The notes under the pieces are model-generated. The model was not told the DNA's origin. It saw only the letters and a list, made by a program, of their open reading frames with translations, and ran no database searches. This document shows positions 25,751-34,096 of a DNA stretch of 64,000 bases, piece by piece. The position numbers and the translations under genes were made by a program. Numbering within the stretch: the first letter of the stretch is position 1; the number at the start of each line of letters is the position of its first letter. The stretch is from Obscuribacter phosphatis_A (lineage in GTDB: Bacteria; Cyanobacteriota; Vampirovibrionia; Obscuribacterales; Obscuribacteraceae). The DNA lies in the NCBI GenBank assembly GCA_017303615.1, contig JAFLCK010000019.1, forward strand, positions 40,831-104,830. The letters run 5' to 3'.

Positions 25751-26380
25751 TTATTTCTCTTCTTCCGACTTCTGCTTGACAGGCGCCAAGCCATGGCTGA
25801 AAGAGCCGGCATCGAGGTACTGAGGCGGAATCACCATCACCCCTTTTTTGTTGATAAAGCCCCATTTGCCATTTTGTTTGACCGCCGCTCTGCCTTCTTG
25901 ATAGGGGCGAGCCTCGTCAAATATGGCACCTGACAATTTGCCGTCTGGACCGATAAAGGCGAACTTGTCGCCGAATCTCACACAGGCACTGCCTTTTTCA
26001 GGGAAAATTGAAGGTAGTTCACGCTCTTTGTCGGCGGGGTCGAAGATTACTGCTTCGCCTTCCAAAATCTTATAAGTATCGGTGCCCGCTTCAGCCGCTC
26101 GAACTTCAGGCAGCGGCGGCAGCTCGGCTTTGTCTTCCGGACCGACTGGTATTTTCGATTCCTGTTTGGTTTCGGGGTCGAGACGCATCAAATGTTTGTT
26201 GGTGAAGACCAGCGCCCCTTTGTCGCTAATTTCGGAAGCTGAGTCAAATTGAGGCAAGATGATAAATTGACCTTGCTTGTCTATATAGCCCCATTTCCCG
26301 GCTACCACGGCTTCCTTCTTGGCGCAGCCACTGAGAGTAAGAACGGCGCAGGAGGCAAGTAGAATACTGGTAAATCTCAT
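25751..26380 (-). CDS. WG-repeat lipoprotein
   Basis: I chose the ATG at 26380 because it gives a lipoprotein signal ending in LTLSGC, with GAAGG close upstream. An upstream in-frame start would bury the signal. The mature protein has at least two WG-type repeats (GKWGYIDKQGQFIILPQFDSA and GKWGFINKKGVMVIPPQY) and a middle stretch with FAFIGPDGKLSGAIFDEARP. WG repeats are common in secreted proteins and of unknown biochemical role. It converges on addA with a 61-base gap and lies divergent from the rhomboid gene. Confidence 0.82.
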   Translation of the reverse strand: MRFTSILLASCAVLTLSGCAKKEAVVAGKWGYIDKQGQFIILPQFDSASEISDKGALVFTNKHLMRLDPETKQESKIPVGPEDKAELPPLPEVRAAEAGTDTYKILEGEAVIFDPADKERELPSIFPEKGSACVRFGDKFAFIGPDGKLSGAIFDEARPYQEGRAAVKQNGKWGFINKKGVMVIPPQYLDAGSFSHGLAPVKQKSEEEK

Positions 26381-26545
26381 GATAACCTTCGTTGCTTGGT
26401 CAATTCCCTTAACAGACCTAAAGCATAGCACCAGGCTAGACTTCCAAAAAGCAAGGGCCCCGATTTTTCGCTAAAGTTAAAATAGAGAGAGAGCACAGCC
26501 CTATAAACGCTGGAACCGTATAGACGGCAGCGAAAGCAGGTCCAC

Positions 26546-28399
26546 TTGCCGAGAGAGCCCCTAAAGTTTAGTTTGACCCAAATGCTAGTGGGTTTGAATT
26601 TACTTGTTTTTGCTGCTTTTGTGGTCAGCCACGGCACTGCCAGTCTAATCAGGCCTGATTCGATGGAAATGGTCAAATGGGGCTCCAGTTATGGTCCGCG
26701 TGTTCTCACCGGCGAACCCTGGAGGCTTTTCACTTCCAATTTCTTGCACTTCGGCCTCTTGCATCTTTTATGCAACATGATTGTGCTCGGGTTGGTCTGT
26801 CCTCAGGTGGAGAGATTCTATGGATTCTGGCGTACTGCCTTGATTTTCAGTCTTTCCGGTCTAGCCTCAGGTTGTTTCAGCCTTTTGCTTGTGCCGATAA
26901 GCTCGGGAGCTGGTTCTTCCGGGGCCATCTTTGGTCTCGTCGGCTCAGCGCTTTCTTTTTCTATTTTGCAGAAATGGGAAGTGGTGCGACCGAGTTTGAC
27001 TAAATGGGGTTTGATAGGGCTAGGTCTGGCTGTCACTTCTTTTGTGGCTGGTATTGTCAGTGGTGCAGCTGATCGTGGTGCCCTGGCTTGCCATGTCGGT
27101 GGTTTATTCAGCGGTTTCTTGCTTGGTTTCTTTTGTTTGCGCACCACAAGCGCCTATAGTCGTCTAGAGCGAATTGTTTCTTGGGCTTGGCTGACCGCAC
27201 TCTTTCTCATGCTTTTCTTTGTGGTTGGCTGGGCGCCCCTCGATTTGCGCGGTAACTATAAATTGGCTTTAGCCCTGCGGCGTTTCGAAGATGGTTGTGC
27301 CGCCGACGCCCTCAGTCTTAGCGAGCAATTTCTCAAGCTTAACCCAAACAATCAGCTCGGCTTGATCTATAGAGGACGTTTCTTTATTGATTTACACGAA
27401 GAAGAAAAAGCCTGTCTAGATTTTGACGAAGCTCTCAGGCTGGGTGCCGATTTTGTTGATGTGCTGCCTTATCGCATCAATGCTGAGTTTGAGCTTGGCC
27501 GATATAGACAAGTAATTGCCGACGCCGATCGCATCATGCAGACATCTGCCAAAGAATCGACAAAGGCTAATGCCCTTTACCATAAAGGACTGGCGCATCT
27601 AGCGCTCAATTTATACGATTTAGCTGTTCAAGATGCTAAGGCTCTAGCGCGTCTTGGTGAGAAAAGTGATAGCGATTTTTTGCGAGCTTTGAGTTTGCGT
27701 CGGCTGGGACAGTTGACTGCTGCCTTGAGTATGGCGGAAGCGCGGCTGCAGGCGTACCCAGACGATAAGGGAGCGCAGAGTCAGTATTATTCACTAATGG
27801 CAGAGTGTGGTCGGCGAGAAGAAGCCTTGAAATTAATTGCTTTAAGAGCGCGGTCTGAAACGATTCCGAATAGTTTGGTAAGTCTGGCTATGCACTGTTT
27901 AGCTTTGGGTGACTATGCCGAGGCAAAGCGGCTATCCGACAAAGTGCTCAGTGAGAACAAAAACTGGCAATTAAGTCAGGTCGACTATGCCTTAATTATC
28001 AAAGCACTAGCGCTTCGTTGCCAGCATGATCAAGTTGGTCTCAAAGCCTTAAAAGAGATGGCCGACAAGCAATTGCAAGATCCATCCCTGAAGCTGACTA
28101 GGAAAGACTGGCCCTGCCCTATATTTTTGTATTTAGTAGCAGACGATGCGGCAAAGCAAGACCAACTTTTGCTTATCGCTCGGCAAAAGGCAAGAAACAT
28201 GAGCCGACTTACTGAATTTAATTTTTACCTGGCGGTAAAATATGTGGCTGATGCCTCGCTTCCAGTCAATACTGCCGATCGTGACAAACTGCTTGCCGAG
28301 GCCGACCAGCTACTTAATGATGTCATAGAGAATGGCAACATCACTTATATGGAGTATGACTGTGCCAGGGTATTGCAAAAGAGCCTAAAGACTAACTAA
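26546..28399 (+). CDS. Rhomboid intramembrane protease fused to TPR repeats
   Basis: The N-terminal half has six or seven membrane helices and the rhomboid residues. His73 and Asn77 lie in FLHFGLLHLLCNM, the catalytic Ser125 in GAGSSGAIFG, and His183 in ALACHVGGLFSG completes the dyad. From about residue 235 the chain continues into TPR-like helical repeats (for example ALSLSEQFLKLNPNNQLGLIYRGRFF) to residue 617, predicted to lie on the cytoplasmic face. Rhomboids cut membrane proteins within or beside a transmembrane helix; the TPRs may choose clients. The start TTG has AGG a few bases upstream; no better start is seen before the first helix. Confidence 0.88.
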   Translation: MPREPLKFSLTQMLVGLNLLVFAAFVVSHGTASLIRPDSMEMVKWGSSYGPRVLTGEPWRLFTSNFLHFGLLHLLCNMIVLGLVCPQVERFYGFWRTALIFSLSGLASGCFSLLLVPISSGAGSSGAIFGLVGSALSFSILQKWEVVRPSLTKWGLIGLGLAVTSFVAGIVSGAADRGALACHVGGLFSGFLLGFFCLRTTSAYSRLERIVSWAWLTALFLMLFFVVGWAPLDLRGNYKLALALRRFEDGCAADALSLSEQFLKLNPNNQLGLIYRGRFFIDLHEEEKACLDFDEALRLGADFVDVLPYRINAEFELGRYRQVIADADRIMQTSAKESTKANALYHKGLAHLALNLYDLAVQDAKALARLGEKSDSDFLRALSLRRLGQLTAALSMAEARLQAYPDDKGAQSQYYSLMAECGRREEALKLIALRARSETIPNSLVSLAMHCLALGDYAEAKRLSDKVLSENKNWQLSQVDYALIIKALALRCQHDQVGLKALKEMADKQLQDPSLKLTRKDWPCPIFLYLVADDAAKQDQLLLIARQKARNMSRLTEFNFYLAVKYVADASLPVNTADRDKLLAEADQLLNDVIENGNITYMEYDCARVLQKSLKTN

Positions 28400-28434
28400 A
28401 GATCTTTATCAAATATTTGAAAACTCTTGAGAGA

Positions 28435-28722
28435 CTAAAGAGCTTTTTCTTCTTGTGCCGGTAATGCGAAATGATTGTTGCGCAAAATGTCTCGCAGTCT
28501 GCGATTAAAAGCTTCTGCCAGGTCGAATTGACCGTGTTTATGGAACCAAATTGACTTACACATGAGCAAGAGGCAGAGCGGTGCCCTCTCTTCGCCAAAG
28601 GCAGTACGAGCCTGAGAAAGAGCCTGATTATAGATAGTCTCAACCTGCAAGCAATCGCCCTTATCGGCGGCCTGGCATAGGTCTTGCAAGAGTGCTTCGA
28701 TAGGTGTGTATGAGTTTGGCAT
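28435..28722 (-). CDS. Small helical hypothetical protein
   Basis: The 95-residue protein is almost entirely helical, with a pattern like one and a half TPR units (DCLQVETIYNQALSQARTAFGEERAP; GQFDLAEAFNRRLRDIL). It has no signal peptide or known motif. A stand-alone TATAAT lies about 30 bases upstream of its ATG. It converges on the rhomboid-TPR gene. The spacing between helices matches the 42-residue repeats of the larger TPR protein at 54.5 kb, but function is unknown. Confidence 0.65.
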   Translation of the reverse strand: MPNSYTPIEALLQDLCQAADKGDCLQVETIYNQALSQARTAFGEERAPLCLLLMCKSIWFHKHGQFDLAEAFNRRLRDILRNNHFALPAQEEKAL

Positions 28723-28751
28723 GATCAGTCCTGGGATTCCTGTATATTTCG

Positions 28752-28757
28752 ATTATA
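28752..28757 (-). promoter_or_regulatory. Candidate -10 box for the small helical protein
   Basis: TATAAT on the minus strand lies about 30 bases before the ATG at 28722. The -35 region is poor. Confidence 0.3.
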
Positions 28758-28843
28758 ACCAATAGAAACCTTTTTCTCGGTCGCCGCAGAAGAGTCGCAA
28801 GAAAAGTTTGACAAAGTCGAAAGCTTGGCGCGCTGAAAGCGGC

Positions 28844-30085
28844 TTAAGTGGCGGGCTTTATCTCTGGTTGCGGTGCTTTTTCTGTCTGGAAAAGCTTGTC
28901 CACCAAGACTTCAAAGAATCTTTTCCCGCCCCGAGTATTCATATGTACACCGTCGCCAAAGTACTCAATGGGAAAGAGTTTTTGGTCGTTCAGGTCAAGC
29001 AATCTGGCGCCGTTGAGCCGAGCTAGGTTTTCCACCCGGTTGTAATAATTTTGGTAAAAGCCGCTGGGCATCAGATTCATATTCGCCTGTGTCAGGGGCA
29101 TATTGACCAAAATTACTTCAGTATTGTTAGCTTTTGCCAGTTTCAGCAGTTTCTCAAGATAGCCGAGCTGTTCGGCAAATTGATATTCACGATATTTGCG
29201 ATAGCGATTGCGATATTCAGAGCTATTATCGACATAGGTTTCAGGCCCGACTGGCGGTGTGACGATCACTTCATTGGGCGCGCTGTCTTCGGGTAATTCT
29301 AGAAATGCTTGCTTGCGAATGTGCATGGGGGCATGTACCAGGTCTAGATCGCCTGCGCCCAGCAATTTTCGGCAAATAAATTTGGCATAGCGGCTTTGCA
29401 GATAGAGAAACTCTTCTCGGTTTTGGTAGATATAACTAAGCTTGCTCAGCCAAAGTTCCAGCTTTTCAGTGGGGCTTGTGCGGGCCTGCTTTTCTATTTC
29501 TGCAAGGTCGGTCACTCGGCGCATATAGCGATAAATTTCTGTGCTTGTCACCGATGGCAGTGCATGGTCCATAAAGTCGCGCGGAGCAATGCCGTAAATT
29601 AGCTTTTCGGGCCGGCAACCTTGACCCTGTTCAATCATGCCTTTAAAAAGAATATAGGCATCAGAAACCATTTCTCCACCAAGGGCAAAGGCAAAGTTGT
29701 TATCGCTTTTACCGCTGCGCTTTTCCATCAAGTCTTTGAACAATTGGCTTTTATGGTGCAAGGTGACATTTTGTGGTTTGTTTAGATAGACCGCGTCGCC
29801 GCCATGTAGGGCCGACATCATTAGTGATGAGCCAAAAAGGGCAGTGTTCAATGGCTTTTGCTTGCTTTCCTTAGCATCCAGCAAAAATTCTCTTTCATTC
29901 CAATAGACCCAAGAGCGGTGCGAAACTCTGAGTGGATTAAAGCCCAGATAACCGGCTGTGCCTAAAAAGCGCAGCAGCAAATCAAGAACGACTAGACAGA
30001 CAAAACCTTGAATGACAAAGCTTGCTGCAAAGTTTTCACCTTTCATGTCGTCATCTAGTTTTGGTTTGTCTATAGAAGTTTGCAT
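28844..30085 (-). CDS. SGNH-type acyltransferase partner, membrane-anchored
   Basis: The protein has one N-terminal membrane helix (FVIQGFVCLVVLDLLLRFLG) and a large extracytoplasmic domain. SGNH-like landmarks are FGSSLMMSALHG near the start of the domain and the catalytic-type Asp-x-x-His in GDGVHMNTRGGKRFF near the end. Proteins of this kind (AlgJ/AlgX, DltD, PatB-like) receive an acyl group from a neighbouring MBOAT protein and pass it to a wall or exopolysaccharide. I chose the ATG at 30085, four bases after the MBOAT stop; an in-frame upstream start would overlap the MBOAT gene. The polymer modified is unknown. Confidence 0.8.
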   Translation of the reverse strand: MQTSIDKPKLDDDMKGENFAASFVIQGFVCLVVLDLLLRFLGTAGYLGFNPLRVSHRSWVYWNEREFLLDAKESKQKPLNTALFGSSLMMSALHGGDAVYLNKPQNVTLHHKSQLFKDLMEKRSGKSDNNFAFALGGEMVSDAYILFKGMIEQGQGCRPEKLIYGIAPRDFMDHALPSVTSTEIYRYMRRVTDLAEIEKQARTSPTEKLELWLSKLSYIYQNREEFLYLQSRYAKFICRKLLGAGDLDLVHAPMHIRKQAFLELPEDSAPNEVIVTPPVGPETYVDNSSEYRNRYRKYREYQFAEQLGYLEKLLKLAKANNTEVILVNMPLTQANMNLMPSGFYQNYYNRVENLARLNGARLLDLNDQKLFPIEYFGDGVHMNTRGGKRFFEVLVDKLFQTEKAPQPEIKPAT

Positions 30086-30089
30086 AGCT

Positions 30090-31547
30090 CTAAAACTGGA
30101 AATAGATGAAGCGTGGTGATTTGTCAGGTGAGAAAACAAGAATCAAGAACATCAGGGCAAAGGCATAACCTATTTTGCAAAACCTCGGTACTTTCTTGTT
30201 TAGATCGATACCGCTTACCAAGCCAGACAAATAGTGCATTACCGCTAGTACCGGCAAGATTAAGAAGATGGTTGGATAAATCAGGGGATAATTGATATGG
30301 GTAAGTAACATCGAAACTTTTTCGCCATTTTCTAGCGCGGGGCTGAGGGTAAGCATGCGCTTGAGCATTTCCAGCGCTATTGTGCTGGTTTCGGCACGGA
30401 AGAAAACCCAGCCGATAACCACCGCATGAAAGGTGAGCAAGACTGAGGCGAATTTGCCGATGCTGCTGTCTATAATTTTCTTCAGAGCCGGTAGGCTGTC
30501 TTTGCCTGCTTGAAAGAGCTTGTGCCCGACAAGCAAAAGACCATGATAGAGACCCCAAACCAGAAAATGCATGGCGGCACCGTGCCAGAGCCCGCCCAGG
30601 GTCATGGTCAAGATCAAGTTGCGATAGTTTAGTAGTTTTGAAACCCGCGAACCACCCAGCGGAATAAACAAATAATCTCTCAACCAGGTAGATAGCGAGA
30701 TATGCCAGCGGTGCCAAAACTCGGCGATATTGGCAGCTAGATAAGGCAAATTGAAGTTGATTGGCACTTTATAGCCAAAGAGCATGGCCGAGCCACGGGC
30801 CACATCTGTATAACCGGAAAAATCGAAGTAAATTTGGAAAGCAAAAGCATAGGCAAAAATCCAGAGGTCTAAGCCGCTGAATAGTTCTGGTTGGCTGAAG
30901 CCGCCCTGAACCAAAAAGCTCAGATTATCGGCGATCAAGACCTTTTTGAAGAGACCAAGCAGGATGAGACTAATGCCGTTGTCGAAACTCTTTACTGTAA
31001 GTTTGGCCGGCGCTAAGAATTGCGGAATGAAGTCTTGGAATCTTTTGATTGGTCCGGCAATTTGAGTTGGGAAGAAGCTGGCGAATAAAGCAAAGGCAGG
31101 GAAGGAGCGAATCGGCTGATGACCGCGATAAACATCGGTTGTGTAATGAATAAATTCAAAAACAAAAAAAGAAATACCTAGGGGCAGGACAATATCGAAA
31201 GGCAGCTTGGTTGCTGGCTGTCCGCAAGATTTTAAAATGGCTGAAAGAGTGTCGTTGAAGAAATAAGCATACTTAAAAAATGCCAGAGTTAGCAGGTTGC
31301 CCACCACAGAGACGGTGAGCCATTTTTTCTTGCCCTTTTGATCTGGGGCGCCGGCGATGGCAAAAGCAAGATAGTAATTGGCGACAGTCAAACCAATGAT
31401 AAGCAGAATAAAAGCCGGTTTCCAGCTCATATAAAAAATATAGCTGGCGATAAGCAAGATCCAGACTCGCCATTTGTCTTTACTTAGCCAAAAGAGGGCA
31501 AAGACAATGGGCAGAAAAACAGCATAGTTGAGTGAATTGAAGAGCAT
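30090..31547 (-). CDS. MBOAT O-acyltransferase (AlgI/DltB-like)
   Basis: The 485-residue polytopic membrane protein begins MLFNSLNYAVFLPIVFALFW, the usual AlgI opening. It carries PLGISFFVFEFIHYTTDVYRG, the block YFDFSGYTDVARGSAMLFGYKVPINFNLPY, HRWHISLSTWLRDYLFIPLGG, and the conserved histidine in LGGLWHGAAMHFLVWGLYHG. These enzymes move acyl groups, usually acetyl, across the membrane to an extracytoplasmic acceptor. The downstream SGNH protein gene is four bases away, giving the classic two-part O-acylation module. Confidence 0.93.
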   Translation of the reverse strand: MLFNSLNYAVFLPIVFALFWLSKDKWRVWILLIASYIFYMSWKPAFILLIIGLTVANYYLAFAIAGAPDQKGKKKWLTVSVVGNLLTLAFFKYAYFFNDTLSAILKSCGQPATKLPFDIVLPLGISFFVFEFIHYTTDVYRGHQPIRSFPAFALFASFFPTQIAGPIKRFQDFIPQFLAPAKLTVKSFDNGISLILLGLFKKVLIADNLSFLVQGGFSQPELFSGLDLWIFAYAFAFQIYFDFSGYTDVARGSAMLFGYKVPINFNLPYLAANIAEFWHRWHISLSTWLRDYLFIPLGGSRVSKLLNYRNLILTMTLGGLWHGAAMHFLVWGLYHGLLLVGHKLFQAGKDSLPALKKIIDSSIGKFASVLLTFHAVVIGWVFFRAETSTIALEMLKRMLTLSPALENGEKVSMLLTHINYPLIYPTIFLILPVLAVMHYLSGLVSGIDLNKKVPRFCKIGYAFALMFLILVFSPDKSPRFIYFQF

Positions 31548-31622
31548 GAATGCTTAGCTGAAATGGGGCTGTTTATGGGTCTGAAAGTGTTCGGTGAGAA
31601 GTCAATAATATCTTTTCCGGGC

Positions 31623-31652
31623 TTGGCAGTCCTTAAGCCATCTACATAAAAT
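31623..31652 (+). promoter_or_regulatory. Candidate promoter of the ATP-grasp gene
   Basis: A -35-like TTGGCA (31623-31628) and a -10-like TAAAAT (31647-31652) are 18 bases apart, placing transcription start about 80 bases before the gene. The same stretch contains interrupted inverted repeats (GGGC with GCCC, CAGTC with GACTG, CCAT with ATGG, within about 31619-31676), which could bind a regulator or fold as RNA. Confidence 0.4.
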
Positions 31653-31739
31653 GGTCTAGACTGTGGCTTGCCCATACAGCCCGGCATGGTTTAGTCTGAT
31701 ATCTAGTTAATTTGGAGTAATTTGGTGGAAGAAATAGCC

Positions 31740-32606
31740 ATGGATGTGGTTTTTCTCAGCTATGAAGATCTGCCGGCAGGGGATCCTGACGACAACCTCG
31801 CCCTGGCTGAGCTTACCAAGATGGGTCTGCGTTGCAAAACAATTGACTGGCGTAGCGACCACTCTGACCTTGCCCGGGCAAAAGTTATGGTCTTGCGTTC
31901 CTGCTGGGACTATCACAAACATTTTGAAGAGTTCTGCGCCAAGCTCGAAGCCTTCTCGCAGCAAAGTCTACTCTTGAACCCGCTCGCCTTGGTCTTACCA
32001 AACTTGCATAAAAGTTATCTGCCTAGATTGGCAGAGCGCGGTGTGCGTATTTGTCCAACCTATCTCTGCAAACAGGGTGAACAAACCGATCAGTTTACCT
32101 TGCTCAAGATTACATCCGGCTATGATGCCTACATAGTCAAACCGGCTATTGGGCTCGCCACAAGCGGCGTGGCTAAGTTCAGAAAGGGGCAAGACAACTC
32201 GGCAGCTCTGACTCATATAGAGACTTTGCTCAAAGGCGGCGACTGTTTAGTGCAGCCTTATTTGAGCGCCGTCGAGGGCGAGGGTGAAAAGTCTCTGGTT
32301 TATATCAATGGAGTATTCAGTCATTGTGTGCGTAAGGCGCCCTTTCAGATTTTGGCTGCGGCCGGTCATGCCGGTGAGTCGCCTTCTGTTGCTTTGCCGG
32401 AACAGTTGGAGCTTGCCCAGTTGGCCTTGAGCACTCTTTCTGAGACGCCTTTATATGCTCGGGTCGATGTGGTGAGGCAAGACGGTGTCGATTATTTGAT
32501 GGAACTCGAGCTCACCGAGCCGTCTCTCTTTCTTTCGATGAAAGACGGCTCGGCTGCCCTATTTGCTCGGGCCATAGCCGACCGCATTAGCTCGGTCATG
32601 GACTGA
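31740..32606 (+). CDS. ATP-grasp domain protein (RimK/DcsG-like)
   Basis: The 288-residue enzyme has ATP-grasp features: a pre-grasp alpha/beta domain with RSCWDYHKHFEEF, the ATP lysine in YDAYIVKPAIGLATSGV, DCLVQPYLSAVEGEGEKSLVYING, and the metal-binding end MELELTEPSLFL. ATP-grasp enzymes ligate a carboxylate to an amine or thiol through an acyl phosphate. The pattern is closest to the DcsG/RimK group often found beside natural-product or peptide-modification genes, but no such neighbours are seen. The ATG at 31740 is preferred; a TTG 18 bases upstream with GGAG nearby is a real alternative. Its last 11 bases overlap the convergent aspS. Confidence 0.82.
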   Translation: MDVVFLSYEDLPAGDPDDNLALAELTKMGLRCKTIDWRSDHSDLARAKVMVLRSCWDYHKHFEEFCAKLEAFSQQSLLLNPLALVLPNLHKSYLPRLAERGVRICPTYLCKQGEQTDQFTLLKITSGYDAYIVKPAIGLATSGVAKFRKGQDNSAALTHIETLLKGGDCLVQPYLSAVEGEGEKSLVYINGVFSHCVRKAPFQILAAAGHAGESPSVALPEQLELAQLALSTLSETPLYARVDVVRQDGVDYLMELELTEPSLFLSMKDGSAALFARAIADRISSVMD

Positions 32607-33834
32607 GTCTATTGCAGTCGCGGGGAAAGAGCGAGGTTTGTTTGACCGAAGCCAGTCCAAGCACCTGTCTGGTCAGGCGCTCTAGTCCTATTGCTAGACC
32701 GCCATGCGGCGGCATGCCGTGTTTGAAGGCTAAGAGATAGTCTTCGAAACTCTCAGCCTTCAGTCCTCTTTCGGTCATCGCTTGCAAGAGTTCTTCGTAT
32801 TCATGTGTACGTTCACCACCTGTGGTGATTTCCATACCACCCATCAATAAGTCGAAACTGCCTGAGCCGCCGGCGCCTCTTTTCTTCGCATAAAATGGGC
32901 GCACCGACCAGGGATAGTTGGTGACATAGACCAGTTCAGACTTCTCTTTCTCTCTAAAGTATTGCCCTAAGAGCTTTTCTCCTTCTGCCCCTAGATCGTT
33001 TTCCTGGCTTGTATAGCCATACTGCCGCTCAAGCAAAAACAAGGCTTGCTCCAATTCAATTTGTGGAATTGCACCAAGTTCAGGCAGACTAGCTCCGTAA
33101 AGAGCTAGTTCTTCCGGGCAGTTTTCTTTTAGATGGGCAAATATATGTTTGAGCAGGCTTTCTTGTATGGCAATTAGATCTTGCATACTTTCAATAAAGC
33201 CCATTTCAAAGTCGAGGCTGATATATTCGTTGAGATGCCTAGATGTATCGTGTTCTTCGGCGCGATAGACCGGCCCGACCTCGAAGACTCGTTCAAAAAC
33301 GCCAACCATGATTTGTTTGTAGAACTGAGGGCTTTGCGCTAAGAAGGCGGTTTTTCCGAAGTATTCCAGCTGAAAGAGATTGGCACCACCTTCGGTGCCG
33401 GTCGAGACCAGCTTGGAAGAATGTATCTCGATAAAACGCCGGCTTTGTAGAAATTCTCTAAAGGCCCTTACAATTTCTGCTTGCACTCTAAAAATAGCCC
33501 GCACCTTTGTATTGCGCAAGGTGAGTGGACGGTACTGCAATAGTGTTTCCAGGTTGAGATTTTCTATTTTGCTATTCTTGCTGATTTCGACAGGGGGCGC
33601 GCTCTTTGGTCGAGCCAAGATCTCTAACTCTTCCAAGACAATTTCTTCGGTTGGTTCTTGCACGAGCTTACCTTTGATGCTCACCGGGGTTTCTGCCAGC
33701 ATGGTTTTGCTTGCTGAAATGATCTCGGGACGTTCGCTCACCAGCTGCCAGGTCTTGCCTTGGGTACGCAGCTTGAAAAAGACCAGCTGCCCCATTTGTC
33801 TTATTGTTTCTATATAGCCATGTTGTTCTATCAT
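32596..33834 (-). CDS. aspS: Aspartyl-tRNA synthetase, archaeal type
   Basis: The 412-residue class IIb synthetase attaches aspartate to tRNA. It has an N-terminal OB-fold anticodon-binding domain. The catalytic core shows motif 2, FEVGPVYRAEEHDTSRHLNEY, followed by ISLDFEMGF, and motif 3, GMPPHGGLAIGLERL, with the ending LFPRD. The length and the lack of the GAD insertion fit the compact archaeal/AspRS2 form rather than the approximately 590-residue bacterial form. Such enzymes are often non-discriminating and can make Asp-tRNA-Asn for GatCAB. I chose the ATG at 33834, which has AAAGGAG 7-8 bases upstream. The start lies 24 bases after an intrinsic terminator, so expression is probably controlled by attenuation. 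Confidence 0.93.
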   Translation of the reverse strand: MIEQHGYIETIRQMGQLVFFKLRTQGKTWQLVSERPEIISASKTMLAETPVSIKGKLVQEPTEEIVLEELEILARPKSAPPVEISKNSKIENLNLETLLQYRPLTLRNTKVRAIFRVQAEIVRAFREFLQSRRFIEIHSSKLVSTGTEGGANLFQLEYFGKTAFLAQSPQFYKQIMVGVFERVFEVGPVYRAEEHDTSRHLNEYISLDFEMGFIESMQDLIAIQESLLKHIFAHLKENCPEELALYGASLPELGAIPQIELEQALFLLERQYGYTSQENDLGAEGEKLLGQYFREKEKSELVYVTNYPWSVRPFYAKKRGAGGSGSFDLLMGGMEITTGGERTHEYEELLQAMTERGLKAESFEDYLLAFKHGMPPHGGLAIGLERLTRQVLGLASVKQTSLFPRDCNRLSP

Positions 33835-33858
33835 TGGTTTTCTCCTTTCAAAAAGCAC

Positions 33859-33890
33859 AAAAAAGCCGCAACTTTTCTATAGTTGCGGCT
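33859..33890 (-). terminator. Intrinsic terminator immediately upstream of aspS
   Basis: A perfect 10-bp stem (AGCCGCAACT with AGTTGCGGCT) and a 7-base loop are followed on the minus strand by six T and then a second T run. The aspS ribosome-binding site begins only a few bases later, so there is no room for a promoter between them. It may terminate the lipase-like gene 200 bases upstream, but its position argues for an attenuator acting on aspS. Confidence 0.88.
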
Positions 33891-33920
33891 CTCTAGTCGA
33901 TGGTCTTTAGTTAATTTATC

Positions 33921-33986
33921 GCTTCAGACATGACAAAGTGAACCGCTGTGGGCGGTCGTCATTGTCATTGCGGTTGGCGCTGAAGC
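33921..33986 (-). ncRNA. Candidate structured leader RNA of aspS (pseudoknot-like)
   Basis: Three perfect helices can form within 66 bases. An outer 7-bp helix pairs GCTTCAG (33921-33927) with CTGAAGC (33980-33986). Inside are a 7-bp helix ATGACAA (33930-33936)/TTGTCAT (33962-33968) and a 6-bp helix AACCGC (33941-33946)/GCGGTT (33970-33975). The two inner helices interleave, so they make an H-type pseudoknot or compete. A local hairpin ACCGC/GCGGT (33942-33946/33952-33956) is mutually exclusive with the third helix. The terminator before aspS follows after about 30 bases, the arrangement expected of a cis-acting switch. No T-box consensus is present. The ligand is unknown and the RNA is a prediction. 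Confidence 0.5.
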
Positions 33987-34096
33987 TGAACATAATTGTC
34001 GATTTCTCTCTACTGCTAAATCGATGATATGCAAGAAGGCAAAGTCGGTCAATCGAAAATTGCGCAAAGTAAAGTTCTAAATGCAAACGCAAGAAC

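Noticed and set aside
33859..34096. T-box riboswitch upstream of aspS
   Set aside because: A terminator is present before a tRNA synthetase gene, but the conserved T-box antiterminator sequence is absent, so the leader is reported only as an unclassified structure.
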